From: an uncultured Clostridia bacterium
GTDB lineage: Bacteria > Bacillota > Clostridia > Oscillospirales > Acutalibacteraceae
Direction of reading: 5' to 3'
NCBI GenBank assembly: GCA_937916395.1
Contig: CALFTN010000072.1
Span: 1 to 25,383, forward strand
DNA length: 25,383 bases
Shown in pieces: positions 1 to 7,194 of this stretch (positions within the stretch are counted from its first letter, which is position 1; every line of letters starts with the position of its first letter). The notes under the pieces were generated by a model. It saw nothing but the letters and a program-made list of their open reading frames with translations. It was not told the DNA's origin and did not search any database. The position numbers were made by a program, and so were the translations under genes.

Positions 1-31
1 CTTGTTTTTGTTCGATTTGTCCGTTCTGCAT
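1..31 (-). CDS. Start of an unknown gene (partial, runs off left edge)
   Basis: Ten codons read MQNGQIEQKQ on the minus strand and then leave the window. The only support is the open frame plus an AGG-containing purine stretch (GGGGATAGG) about 9 bases upstream of the ATG. It lies just beyond the terminator of the upstream unit, so it would be a separate transcription unit unless there is readthrough. No function can be assigned. Confidence 0.35.
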   Translation of the reverse strand, partial: MQNGQIEQKQ

Positions 32-52
32 CTTTTTTTCCTATCCCCTAAA

Positions 53-93
53 AAGAGGCTGTAAAAAAACGTTAAGTTTTTTTACAGCCTCTT
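53..93 (-). terminator. Intrinsic terminator ending the 3415-102 gene unit
   Basis: An 18-bp perfect stem (AAGAGGCTGTAAAAAAAC and its complement) with a loop of about 5 bases. On the minus strand it is followed by a short T-run. It lies 9 bases after the stop of the gene at 102-986. Confidence 0.85.
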
Positions 94-101
94 CATCTTT
101 A

Positions 102-986
102 TTAAACTGTTTCGTTAAATGTAACAGACTGTGCCCATTCAGGGAAAGAATTATAATTTGCAACATACGATTCTTCTGTTACACAAGCAAATGACACACC
201 CCAGAAAGCCTCTTCTGATTCATAAACATATTCTTTAAAATAGGCTGTTGTACCAACATCACTTGTATACTGATATTCAAAATAATAAAGTCCATTTTCA
301 CTCTTTAAATCCGAACAAAAATAACCATTCTTCTGCTCTTGGAGATCAATAAGTAAGTTAGCATATTCTTCAAGAGTTATATTTTCATAACCATCAGCAA
401 TAGGCTTTGCCTCTTCAGCAATAAAAACTGAAACATCTTCACTCAAAAAAGCTGCTGTAAGTTCTTTACCAGGAGCCTCAATAAAATCTCTGGTTAAAGT
501 AATTTGCATTTCATTTACTGTGAATGTCTCTGGTCTGTTTGCTAACGCTTCTTTATTAGAAACCAAACAGAAACCACCTATTATTCCAATTATAAAAGCC
601 AACAAATAGATAATAAGTGCTTTTTTTAATGAATGTTTTCTATTAGCTTTTGTTTCATCATTAACCTGACCTTCTAATCGAAACGGATTACCAGTTAAAG
701 GGTTAAATTTAGTTCTACCAAGTAGATATGCATCTGCTTCGTCAGCAGGTAATCTTATAAACTCGCTACACAGATGCTTAGAAAGCTTATCCGCAATTAT
801 ATAAATTTTAACTTCCTCGTTTGGAATTTGAAATACAGCTTCTTCGCCATTTTTTAATGTTCCTAATTTTCTACAAGACTCTTTGTTAATTTTTAAATCT
901 TTTGAATTCGAGTCAACTATGTAAACCTTATATTTACCTAAACAACCAGCAAAAGCTTTATCTCTTTTAATTACTAAATTTCTCAT
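102..986 (-). CDS. Membrane-anchored protein of unknown function, 294 aa
   Basis: I do not recognise this family. The start is ATG at 986 (MRNLVIKRD), because the GGTGGGG ribosome-binding site sits 5-10 bases upstream; a TTG 15 bases further upstream would include that site in the coding region. Residues about 1-120 are cytoplasmic-looking, with no Cys cluster or known motif. A single hydrophobic segment lies near residues 122-142 (starting LIIYLLAFIIG). The remaining ~150 residues would be extracytoplasmic and are rich in acidic and aromatic residues. It is the last gene of a minus-strand unit ending in the terminator at 53-93, 61 bases after the transporter gene. The C-terminal part resembles small extracellular beta-rich domains seen after a single membrane anchor, but that is only an impression. 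Confidence 0.75.
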   Translation of the reverse strand: MRNLVIKRDKAFAGCLGKYKVYIVDSNSKDLKINKESCRKLGTLKNGEEAVFQIPNEEVKIYIIADKLSKHLCSEFIRLPADEADAYLLGRTKFNPLTGNPFRLEGQVNDETKANRKHSLKKALIIYLLAFIIGIIGGFCLVSNKEALANRPETFTVNEMQITLTRDFIEAPGKELTAAFLSEDVSVFIAEEAKPIADGYENITLEEYANLLIDLQEQKNGYFCSDLKSENGLYYFEYQYTSDVGTTAYFKEYVYESEEAFWGVSFACVTEESYVANYNSFPEWAQSVTFNETV

Positions 987-1047
987 TTTACACCCCACCA
1001 AATTTTAGTAAATCAATATTAACAAATACTTCGACAAATTTCAACTA

Positions 1048-1899
1048 TTAAAAAACAATGAGTACAGACGCCACAAATGAAACTGCCGTTGCTACATAAT
1101 CTTTTTTAGTAAGCTTCTCTTTCTGCAACACACTTATAACAGTCGAGAATACCATTACACCACCAGTTACAAGCGGATATTGCACTGAAGCCGGTAAATT
1201 AGAAAGTGCTATAAGCAAAAATAAATTGCCAACACCATTTAAAACACCGTAACCAGATGAATACAAAAGATTTTTGCCTTTAACAAGTGGTATCTTTTTA
1301 TATTTAACCAAAAGCCAAATTGCGCAAATAATAACAGAGATAATATTAATTAAAAATGTAAAGCCTGTGCTGTCAGTAATCGGATACCCTGAAGATTGGT
1401 GAATTTTAGAAATAACCCCTGCCATACCATTAAGCACAAAAACTGCCATATAGTAAAGGAGTGCTTTTTTACCATTCTCACCCTTTTGTATATTCAAAAG
1501 AACAGCAAGAACAATTAAAATACAGCAGACAATTTTTAATGGTGATAGCTCTTCATTATAAAAACAGACACCTAAAAGAAAAGGTAAAATCATACCACCA
1601 AGCATTGAAAAAACGGAATAAACTGAAAGGTTGGCAACAGAAAATGCTTTTAAACTGAAATAAAGCATCATTATACCTGAAACTGCACTTATAAATGCAA
1701 GTAAAACACTGAATGGGGTTATAGTAATTTTAAAACCACTAATTATAAGCATAATCAGTGAAGCAACAGCACTCTTATATAATGAAAACACAAGAGTTGC
1801 TTTTGTGTCACTACCATAGCCTTGTTGAAATTTTTGATTGAATAAAAATTGTACTGCAAACATTACAGTTGCAATTATAACGAGAGAATAATAAAACAT
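1048..1899 (-). CDS. EamA/DMT-family transporter, 283 aa
   Basis: An integral membrane protein with about ten hydrophobic segments over its full length, the size and pattern of the EamA (drug/metabolite transporter) family. These are two repeats of five helices that move small metabolites across the cytoplasmic membrane. The substrate cannot be told from sequence. The start is ATG at 1899 (MFYYSLVII): AGTAGG lies 6 bases upstream, while a TTG 15 bases earlier would swallow that site. It begins 7 bases after the stop of the upstream small membrane protein gene, so the two are probably cotranscribed. Confidence 0.85.
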   Translation of the reverse strand: MFYYSLVIIATVMFAVQFLFNQKFQQGYGSDTKATLVFSLYKSAVASLIMLIISGFKITITPFSVLLAFISAVSGIMMLYFSLKAFSVANLSVYSVFSMLGGMILPFLLGVCFYNEELSPLKIVCCILIVLAVLLNIQKGENGKKALLYYMAVFVLNGMAGVISKIHQSSGYPITDSTGFTFLINIISVIICAIWLLVKYKKIPLVKGKNLLYSSGYGVLNGVGNLFLLIALSNLPASVQYPLVTGGVMVFSTVISVLQKEKLTKKDYVATAVSFVASVLIVF

Positions 1900-1906
1900 A
1901 ACTAAC

Positions 1907-2338
1907 CTACTCAATTTCTAAATTTGTATAATATTTTAATAATCGTTCAACTTTTTTAGTTTTGCAAACCTTACCTTTTAACAGGAATTTTTCTATATGT
2001 GGATAATAAATCTCTAAATATCTGTAAGCGGGACAGCCTAAGCGATAAATTGAAAAACCTTTTCTAATCCACCTGATATCCTTGTAGTAAATAGTTTCTT
2101 TAAGTCCACAAGTGTGAATTATTAACAATCGTTCTTTATCAAAAGTAAAGCAAAAAGGCTCAATAACAATAACAACTAAATATAAAACTGTCATTAAAAC
2201 ACCTAAAATAAAGAAAAGTCCAAATTCACCGAAAACATAAACATCTAATGAAACCAACAAAATACCAATGATAAAACAAAATAAATATAAAAACTGATAA
2301 CGATTAAAAATAACTGCTCTTGATTTTATCTCACTCAT
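1907..2338 (-). CDS. Small two-helix membrane protein with PH-like tail, 143 aa
   Basis: Two adjacent hydrophobic segments (about residues 14-33 and 38-60) are followed by a soluble stretch of about 80 residues ('FTFDKERLLI ... YKDIRWIRKG'). That arrangement resembles bacterial PH-domain/EbsA-type membrane proteins, where a short hairpin anchor precedes a PH fold. The match is by pattern only. ATG at 2338 has an AGGGG site 8 bases upstream. The gene starts 15 bases after the lipoprotein hydrolase stop and ends 7 bases before the transporter start, so it belongs to the same unit. Confidence 0.7.
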   Translation of the reverse strand: MSEIKSRAVIFNRYQFLYLFCFIIGILLVSLDVYVFGEFGLFFILGVLMTVLYLVVIVIEPFCFTFDKERLLIIHTCGLKETIYYKDIRWIRKGFSIYRLGCPAYRYLEIYYPHIEKFLLKGKVCKTKKVERLLKYYTNLEIE

Positions 2339-2353
2339 ATAAACCCCTAAAAA

Positions 2354-3415
2354 TTAAAATCCTTTACACATAAATCCTGACCAGTTTGAGTCTGTTGACA
2401 ACTCTCCACCATCTTTAAACATATCTTTATGGTTATTATCATTATAAAACCAGGCATTAAACCAACTTATTACATAACGTGAATATGCTGCTGGATTTGA
2501 ACAGCAAGTTGTATGAATTGCACCATTAAGCGAAGCATAAACTGCTGGACCAGTTACTGCGTTATAAGCAGTAACAAGCCATTTTTGTGGGTCAACCACT
2601 TTATCCTTGGAGCCAGCCATAAATAACACAGGCTTTGAAAGCTTTTCTGCTTCTTCAACGTAGTTGCTACCGGCAAGTGAAATTACACATGCGATTCTGT
2701 CATCCTTAGCACCTGAATTCACAGCGCTTCTACCACCCTGAGAGTGACCAATCACGCCGATTTTTGACTTATTAACCTTTTTATATAATGCACTTGATTT
2801 GTTATTTCCCTCATCAATTACAAAATCAATAGCATCAATTTGTGCTGTACCATCGGCAGCCATTGTTTCATCACTTGCAACTACAATAAAACCTGCACTC
2901 GCAAGCTCTCTTAACAAACCATCATAAAGCGATGGTGGGCAACCCGTACCATTTGCCCATGAAATAACAGGAAACTTTGAATCGTGTGATAATAATTCAC
3001 CTGGATAATAAACAATATATACTCTGTCACTTGTGTTATATGTAGCTTTTTCAATTCCACCATTGCTTTCAACACTGTCTGGCGTTAATCCTTTTGGGGC
3101 AGAAGTTGTAGGTGCTTCGGTTGGTTTCTCCTGAACAGTTGTAGTATTATCTGAATTACCTTCACCACTGCTCTTAGTTGTATTCTGCACATTCTGAGTT
3201 TCAGACGGCTGTGGTGCTACATTTGTTACAATACCTGTGTTTGTATTTGTGGTATCGATATAAGAATTATCGACGTAATTATTATTGAAATCGTTATTAA
3301 CACCACTATCTATATAAGGTGTAGTTGTAGTTGGTGGTACTTCATTATTTTTGCCACACCCCACAAATAAAACTGTCAATGTCAAGGTTAAAAATATCGC
3401 AATTATCCTTTTCAT
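2354..3415 (-). CDS. Lipoprotein alpha/beta hydrolase (PETase/chlorophyllase-like fold), 353 aa
   Basis: A secreted serine hydrolase anchored to the membrane. Residues 1-19 are a lipoprotein signal peptide with the lipobox ending in Cys20. Residues about 21-108 are a low-complexity Thr/Asn/Ser-rich linker. From about 110 onward is an alpha/beta-hydrolase domain: oxyanion region around VISWANGTG, nucleophile elbow GHSQGG with Ser225, acid candidates Asp271/Asp275 in GSKDKVVDP, and His301 in AIHTTCC. This layout resembles the dienelactone-hydrolase/chlorophyllase/polyester-hydrolase group. Cys304, Cys305 and Cys350 could form a stabilising disulfide near the active site. Substrate unknown; an ester is expected. 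It is the first gene of the unit, with a good promoter at 3444-3472 and AGGAGA before ATG 3415. Confidence 0.85.
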   Translation of the reverse strand: MKRIIAIFLTLTLTVLFVGCGKNNEVPPTTTTPYIDSGVNNDFNNNYVDNSYIDTTNTNTGIVTNVAPQPSETQNVQNTTKSSGEGNSDNTTTVQEKPTEAPTTSAPKGLTPDSVESNGGIEKATYNTSDRVYIVYYPGELLSHDSKFPVISWANGTGCPPSLYDGLLRELASAGFIVVASDETMAADGTAQIDAIDFVIDEGNNKSSALYKKVNKSKIGVIGHSQGGRSAVNSGAKDDRIACVISLAGSNYVEEAEKLSKPVLFMAGSKDKVVDPQKWLVTAYNAVTGPAVYASLNGAIHTTCCSNPAAYSRYVISWFNAWFYNDNNHKDMFKDGGELSTDSNWSGFMCKGF

Positions 3416-3443
3416 AGCTATCTCCTAAAAATGGTTTTTATTT

Positions 3444-3472
3444 AGTATAGCAAAAACTAAGTTATAATGCAA
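3444..3472 (-). promoter_or_regulatory. Sigma-A promoter for the lipoprotein hydrolase unit
   Basis: On the minus strand: TTGCAT, 17-base spacer, TATACT preceded by TG (extended -10). Transcription would begin about 20 bases before the AGGAGA site of the gene starting at 3415. Confidence 0.75.
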
Positions 3473-3495
3473 TTATAAAAACAAAAATCCGTCAT

Positions 3496-3528
3496 AAAGG
3501 AGACACTACGTAAGGAAGTGTCTCCTTT
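3496..3528. repeat. Intergenic hairpin, CTTCCTTACG-loop family, copy 1
   Basis: A 12-bp perfect stem (AAAGGAGACACT and its complement) closed by a short loop. Read on the minus strand its apex is CTTCCTTACG, the same ten bases found at the apex of the hairpin at 5227-5258 although the stems differ. No T-run follows, so it is not a clear terminator. It lies between the lipoprotein promoter and the upstream HTH/acidic gene pair. Confidence 0.6.
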
Positions 3529-3550
3529 CGGCTTTGTAATTAATCATAAC

Positions 3551-3586
3551 GGCGGCAGAGAGGTTTTTAACCTTCCTACCGCCGCT
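3551..3586 (-). terminator. GC-rich hairpin after the acidic small gene
   Basis: On the minus strand GGCGGTAGGAAGGTT pairs with AACCTCTCTGCCGCC across a loop of about 3-5 bases, with G-T wobbles and one mismatch. It starts a few bases after the stop at 3590. It lacks a U-run, so termination is inferred from position and stability only. Confidence 0.5.
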
Positions 3587-3589
3587 ATT

Positions 3590-3768
3590 TTAGTCGTCAT
3601 CGTCTTCGTTAGGCCAACCGGATATAATATGCAATTCGCCCGAATCCATATCCATCGCCATATTATTTCCCATCCTCATCAATAAATCCCCATCAGAATC
3701 TATTGCCATATTGTCAGATATAGAATAAGCAAAATCGCCGTCCTCATAATCAAAAAAAGTTTACCCAT
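3590..3768 (-). pseudogene. Frameshifted small acidic repeat protein (59 aa if repaired)
   Basis: A strong AGGAGG site (3775-3780) sits 6 bases before ATG 3768. As written, the frame reads MGKLFLIMRT and stops after 22 codons. One extra base in the run of seven A at 3752-3758 restores 59 codons, ending in a run of Asp at 3592. The repaired protein has two near-repeats, NMAIDSDGDL and NMAMDMDSGEL, and is strongly acidic. The alternate frame stays open to the end with this regular repeat, so it is not random. Options: a true loss-of-function deletion, a homopolymer sequencing error, transcript slippage on seven U, or a -1 ribosomal shift at T-TTT-TTG. It follows the HTH gene by 18 bases. Function unknown. 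Confidence 0.6.
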
Positions 3769-3786
3769 AATTTTCCTCCTTTAGTA

Positions 3787-4866
3787 TTAATTAAAACGTG
3801 GCAATTGAGAGATTAATGCTTTTATTTCAGGGTCACTTGTTTCTACATCAGCCAAAATAATCAATTCATAAAAATCCTCATCCTTAATGTTTTTCAAAGC
3901 ACCAAGCTCATTACAAATATAACAACTACTAAAATCTATATTAGTAGCTTTCTTTCGGTTGTAGTCGATTCCAAATTTTAATATTTCTATTGCTTGTTGT
4001 TTATATTTATCTAAATTTTTTAATGCATAACTTAAACAGTTATTTATTATCGGATTGATTGAATTATATGTAATTGACTCGAGCTGTTTTTTTCTTTTAG
4101 CAAAATTACTTAATTCAAATACATATTGTTTTTCTTCAAATATTGAACTGAATATTTCATTATTATCTAATATTAATTCTAAAAAATCATTGTTGGCAAA
4201 AATACAACTGCCAACATCATAGTAACCACAAGCAAAAAACATATTATAAGAATCATAAATGCTATTAAATAATTCAACATCCTTCATGCTTGCTACAAGA
4301 CGTGCAAATTCTATACTATTTTCAAAATTAATCCAAGTTATTCCTTTGTCTTTTCTGAATTCAAATTGATTAAAATGCCATTTCAATTTTATTCCATACT
4401 CTTCATAAAGATATCTCACGCCATTAACCGAATGATATTCAACAACATAGTCAAGAAAGGTTTTGCCGAATTCATCTGTTTGAGTAATAATAGGTTTTCC
4501 GTCAGTTGCCAGCAATAAATTAAATTCATTTTTATATAATTGTGGATCATCTAAATATGCATAATATCTAAAGCCTTTGTTAAATGGTACGTTTTCTTTT
4601 TCTATAGGTAATTTATACGCATCTTCATCCATCAGTCGTGCTAATGAAACACCGAATATTTTTTCTAAAGGGATAATAAATTCATATTTAAGCGGTCTTT
4701 CACCTTTTAACATTTTTGAAAAGTTAGATTTTTCTTTATTTGCAAATTTGTATGCTTCTTGACCTTTGATTCCTAATTCATGTGCAATATTCACCAGCAA
4801 ATGACTATACATTTTTATCTCTTTTAAGTTCATATAATGGTCAATATTTTTCTTCAAATTTGTCAT
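3787..4866 (-). CDS. HTH-domain protein with long uncharacterised C-terminal region, 359 aa
   Basis: Residues about 17-85 resemble an XRE-type helix-turn-helix (around GQEAYKFANKEKSNFSKMLKGE, then LEKIFGVSLARLMDED). The remaining 270 residues carry no motif I recognise. A segment near residues 117-150 (TDEFGKTFLDYVVEYH) is faintly like an ankyrin helix pair, and the rest looks alpha-helical as in TPR-type sensor regions. A DNA-binding regulator with a helical sensing or partner-binding domain is a reasonable inference, not shown. ATG 4866 has AGGAGG 9 bases upstream. The acidic small gene follows after 18 bases, so the pair is probably one transcript. Confidence 0.75.
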   Translation of the reverse strand: MTNLKKNIDHYMNLKEIKMYSHLLVNIAHELGIKGQEAYKFANKEKSNFSKMLKGERPLKYEFIIPLEKIFGVSLARLMDEDAYKLPIEKENVPFNKGFRYYAYLDDPQLYKNEFNLLLATDGKPIITQTDEFGKTFLDYVVEYHSVNGVRYLYEEYGIKLKWHFNQFEFRKDKGITWINFENSIEFARLVASMKDVELFNSIYDSYNMFFACGYYDVGSCIFANNDFLELILDNNEIFSSIFEEKQYVFELSNFAKRKKQLESITYNSINPIINNCLSYALKNLDKYKQQAIEILKFGIDYNRKKATNIDFSSCYICNELGALKNIKDEDFYELIILADVETSDPEIKALISQLPRFN

Positions 4867-4887
4867 GGCTTATGCCTCCTTTTTTAT

Positions 4888-4893
4888 ATTGTA
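4888..4893 (-). promoter_or_regulatory. Extended -10 element for the HTH gene
   Basis: On the minus strand TGTTACAAT (extended -10) lies about 22 bases before the ATG at 4866. The matching -35 is poor, so only the -10 is claimed. Confidence 0.45.
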
Positions 4894-5226
4894 ACACATC
4901 TCATTCTAAAATGGTAGTCATATCAGACAACTTTTATTGTCTTTTTTGATGTTATCCAAAAATCAAGGGAAAAACTTTACGGTCAAAATTGACAACTAAA
5001 CAAATCACCTACTACGCAACCATAAAGTTTAAGTAGAGCGTAAAACGCGCCTTTTTAATAGGAACTGTGCCCACGAAATGCCCACTGACATCTTTTCTCA
5101 GAGTATCTGAGAAAGTGTCATAGTGGGTTATTACACACTTTGAAAAGGTGTGTAACAGAAAACGGCATAGCCAATGGCTACACCGCTTAACGAAATCAAT
5201 TATTCAGTTTAGATACAAGAGCCACC
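4894..5226. other. Non-coding stretch with a cluster of hairpins
   Basis: No reading frame with a ribosome-binding site was found on either strand. It holds three back-to-back inverted repeats: 5081-5127 (CCCACT, GACA and CTTTTCTCAGA all nested with their complements around a 3-base loop), 5131-5154 (TTACACAC with GTGTGTAA), and 5163-5185 (CGG..TAGCC with GGCTA..CCG). It lies between two minus-strand units and could be a structured RNA, an element remnant, or the 3' end of the ZIP operon transcript. Confidence 0.5.
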
Positions 5227-5258
5227 TTGGGGCACCTTCCTTACGGAGGGTGCCCCAA
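5227..5258. repeat. Intergenic hairpin, CTTCCTTACG-loop family, copy 2
   Basis: The stem TTGGGGCACC/GGTGCCCCAA continues through TTCC/GGA to a TTAC loop, so nearly all of 32 bases pair. It lies just after the ZIP gene stop (5270) and may terminate the redox operon, although the following minus-strand sequence is not U-rich. The apex is shared with the hairpin at 3496-3528. Confidence 0.65.
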
Positions 5259-5269
5259 AGACGGATTTT

Positions 5270-6022
5270 TTATCCTAACAAAACATCGGTAATAAGCATT
5301 ACACAAAAACCCACTAACAAAGCGTAGGTTGCACCACGTTCGCTACCGTGTGAATGAGTTTCAGGAATCATTTCGTCACTTATTACGTAAAGCATTGTAC
5401 CACCAGCAAAGGCTAAAGCAAAAGGTAAAATTGCAGATGCAACACTTACTGCAAAGTAACCAATCATTGTACCCACAACCTCTACAAGACCAGTAATCAT
5501 AGCACAAATAAAAGTCTTTTTAGGTGTAACACCAGCAGAAAGCATTGGTGAAATTATTACCATCCCTTCAGGAACATTTTGCAACGCAATACCACCAGCT
5601 ATTATAAGAGCCTGTGAAGTATCGCCCGAACCAAAACCAACACCTGCAGCAATACCCTCTGGTAAATTGTGAATTGCAATTGCAGTAACAAACAAAAGAA
5701 CCTTGCTAAGACTTGAGTTTTTGTGTTCTTCTGACTCGACACCGACTAATTTATGAAGATGCGGAACTAATTTATCTATAAGATTAAGTGCTAAAGCTCC
5801 CATAAAAATTCCTGCAATTGTAATTAAAAGACCAAAATCTCCACCATATTCCAGTGAAGGTAAAATCAAACCCAAAACCGCTGCAGCAAGCATTACACCC
5901 GCTGCAAACGATAAAACAATGTCTGAAAATTTATGAGAAATCTTTTTAAACATAAAACCGATTAAAGAACCGATTATTGTAGCACCACCAACACCCAAGG
6001 CTGTTAAAAGAACTAATTTCAT
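5270..6022 (-). CDS. ZIP-family metal transporter, 250 aa
   Basis: Imports divalent metal (zinc, or iron/manganese in some relatives) across the cytoplasmic membrane. About eight hydrophobic segments. The two hallmark helices are present: H118-N-L-P-E-G in the fourth and Q148-N-V-P-E-G in the fifth, which form the binuclear metal site in the ZupT/GufA branch. A His/Glu-containing cytoplasmic loop (about residues 87-105) precedes them, short as in bacterial members. The ATG overlaps the stop of the flavodiiron gene by four bases (ATGA), so the two are translationally coupled. Supplying metal to the iron enzymes encoded upstream is a sensible inference; the actual metal is unknown. Confidence 0.9.
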   Translation of the reverse strand: MKLVLLTALGVGGATIIGSLIGFMFKKISHKFSDIVLSFAAGVMLAAAVLGLILPSLEYGGDFGLLITIAGIFMGALALNLIDKLVPHLHKLVGVESEEHKNSSLSKVLLFVTAIAIHNLPEGIAAGVGFGSGDTSQALIIAGGIALQNVPEGMVIISPMLSAGVTPKKTFICAMITGLVEVVGTMIGYFAVSVASAILPFALAFAGGTMLYVISDEMIPETHSHGSERGATYALLVGFCVMLITDVLLG

Positions 6023-7170
6023 ACTAATTCATCTGCCAACTTATTAATTTCTTCTATATTTTCATCACTCAATGATGATAAAATCTTAACTGAGTTTTCA
6101 CAATACTCAAGATTTTTGCTATTTTCAAGCATTTTGAGCATTACCTTTTTTGCCATAGGCATCCAGCTACCATTCTCGACAAATGCTACTTTTCTATTGC
6201 TGTAATTTCTTTCAGCTAATTCATGAATAAACTCTCTCATAAATGGAAAAATCTCACCATTATAAGTAGTTGTTGCTAGAACTAATTTGCTGTAACGAAA
6301 AGCATCCTCAATATTTTCTGCCATATCGCTTCTTGCAAGGTCTGTTACAACAACCTTTTTTGCACCTTTAGCTTTCAAAACTTTTTCTAATTCAAACACA
6401 GCTTTTTTAGTGTTACCATAAACTGAAGTGAAAGCTATTAAAATCCCCTCTTCTTCAGGAGTGTAGCTTGACCATTTATTATAAAGGTCTAAGTAATATT
6501 CTAAATTCTCTTTAAGTACAGGTCCGTGAAGTGGGCAAATAATCTGAATATCCAAAGAAGCTGCTTTTGAAAGAAGCTTTTGAACTTGAATACCATATTT
6601 ACCTACAATACCAAAATAATATCTTCTTGCTTCACAAGCCCAATCCTCTGAAATATCCAATGCACCAAATTTACCAAAACCATCTGCTGAGAATAAAACT
6701 TTATCTTTATTATCATAAGATACAATAACTTCAGGCCAGTGCACCATTGGTGCTGTAAGAAATGTTAATTCGTGATTACCTAAAGCTAATTTATCACCCT
6801 CACCCACAACAAACTGATTTTCTTTAAAATCAGTTTTAAAGAAGTTCTTCATTATTGCAAACGCCTTTTCAGATGAAACAATTTTCACTTCTGGGTACAG
6901 CTTAATAAATTCAGCGATATTAGCAGAATGGTCTGGCTCCATGTGATGAACAACTAAGAAATCAGGCTTCTTGTCACCAAGAACAGCTTTAATATTATTA
7001 AGCCATTCATCTTTAAACTCAAGTTCAACAGTATCCATAACTGCAATTTTTTCATCAAGAATAACATAAGAATTGTAAGCCATTCCGTTTGGCACTTCAT
7101 ACTGACCCTCAAACAAATCTATTTTGTGGTCATTTACACCCACATATTTAATATCTTTTGTAATTTCCAT
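6019..7170 (-). CDS. fprA: FprA-type flavodiiron protein (A-type flavoprotein), 383 aa
   Basis: A cytoplasmic enzyme that reduces O2 to water and/or NO to N2O, protecting anaerobes. The N-terminal metallo-beta-lactamase-like domain has the di-iron ligands: H76-x-E78-x-D80-H81, H144 (in VHWPE), D163 (in SADGFG) and H215 (in CPLHGP). From about residue 242 a flavodoxin domain begins (IAFTSVYGNTKKA), with the FMN phosphate loop. The length is typical of class A flavodiiron proteins with no extra rubredoxin. It follows the ferredoxin gene by 24 bases, and the ferredoxin is a plausible electron donor. The window gives no way to decide between O2 and NO as the main substrate. Confidence 0.93.
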   Translation of the reverse strand: MEITKDIKYVGVNDHKIDLFEGQYEVPNGMAYNSYVILDEKIAVMDTVELEFKDEWLNNIKAVLGDKKPDFLVVHHMEPDHSANIAEFIKLYPEVKIVSSEKAFAIMKNFFKTDFKENQFVVGEGDKLALGNHELTFLTAPMVHWPEVIVSYDNKDKVLFSADGFGKFGALDISEDWACEARRYYFGIVGKYGIQVQKLLSKAASLDIQIICPLHGPVLKENLEYYLDLYNKWSSYTPEEEGILIAFTSVYGNTKKAVFELEKVLKAKGAKKVVVTDLARSDMAENIEDAFRYSKLVLATTTYNGEIFPFMREFIHELAERNYSNRKVAFVENGSWMPMAKKVMLKMLENSKNLEYCENSVKILSSLSDENIEEINKLADELV

Positions 7171-7194
7171 ATCTTTTAACTCCTCAAATAATAT

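Noticed and set aside
1461..1658. Plus-strand frame of 65 codons
   Set aside because: Lies fully inside the EamA transporter gene on the other strand, with no ribosome-binding site and no protein-like pattern.
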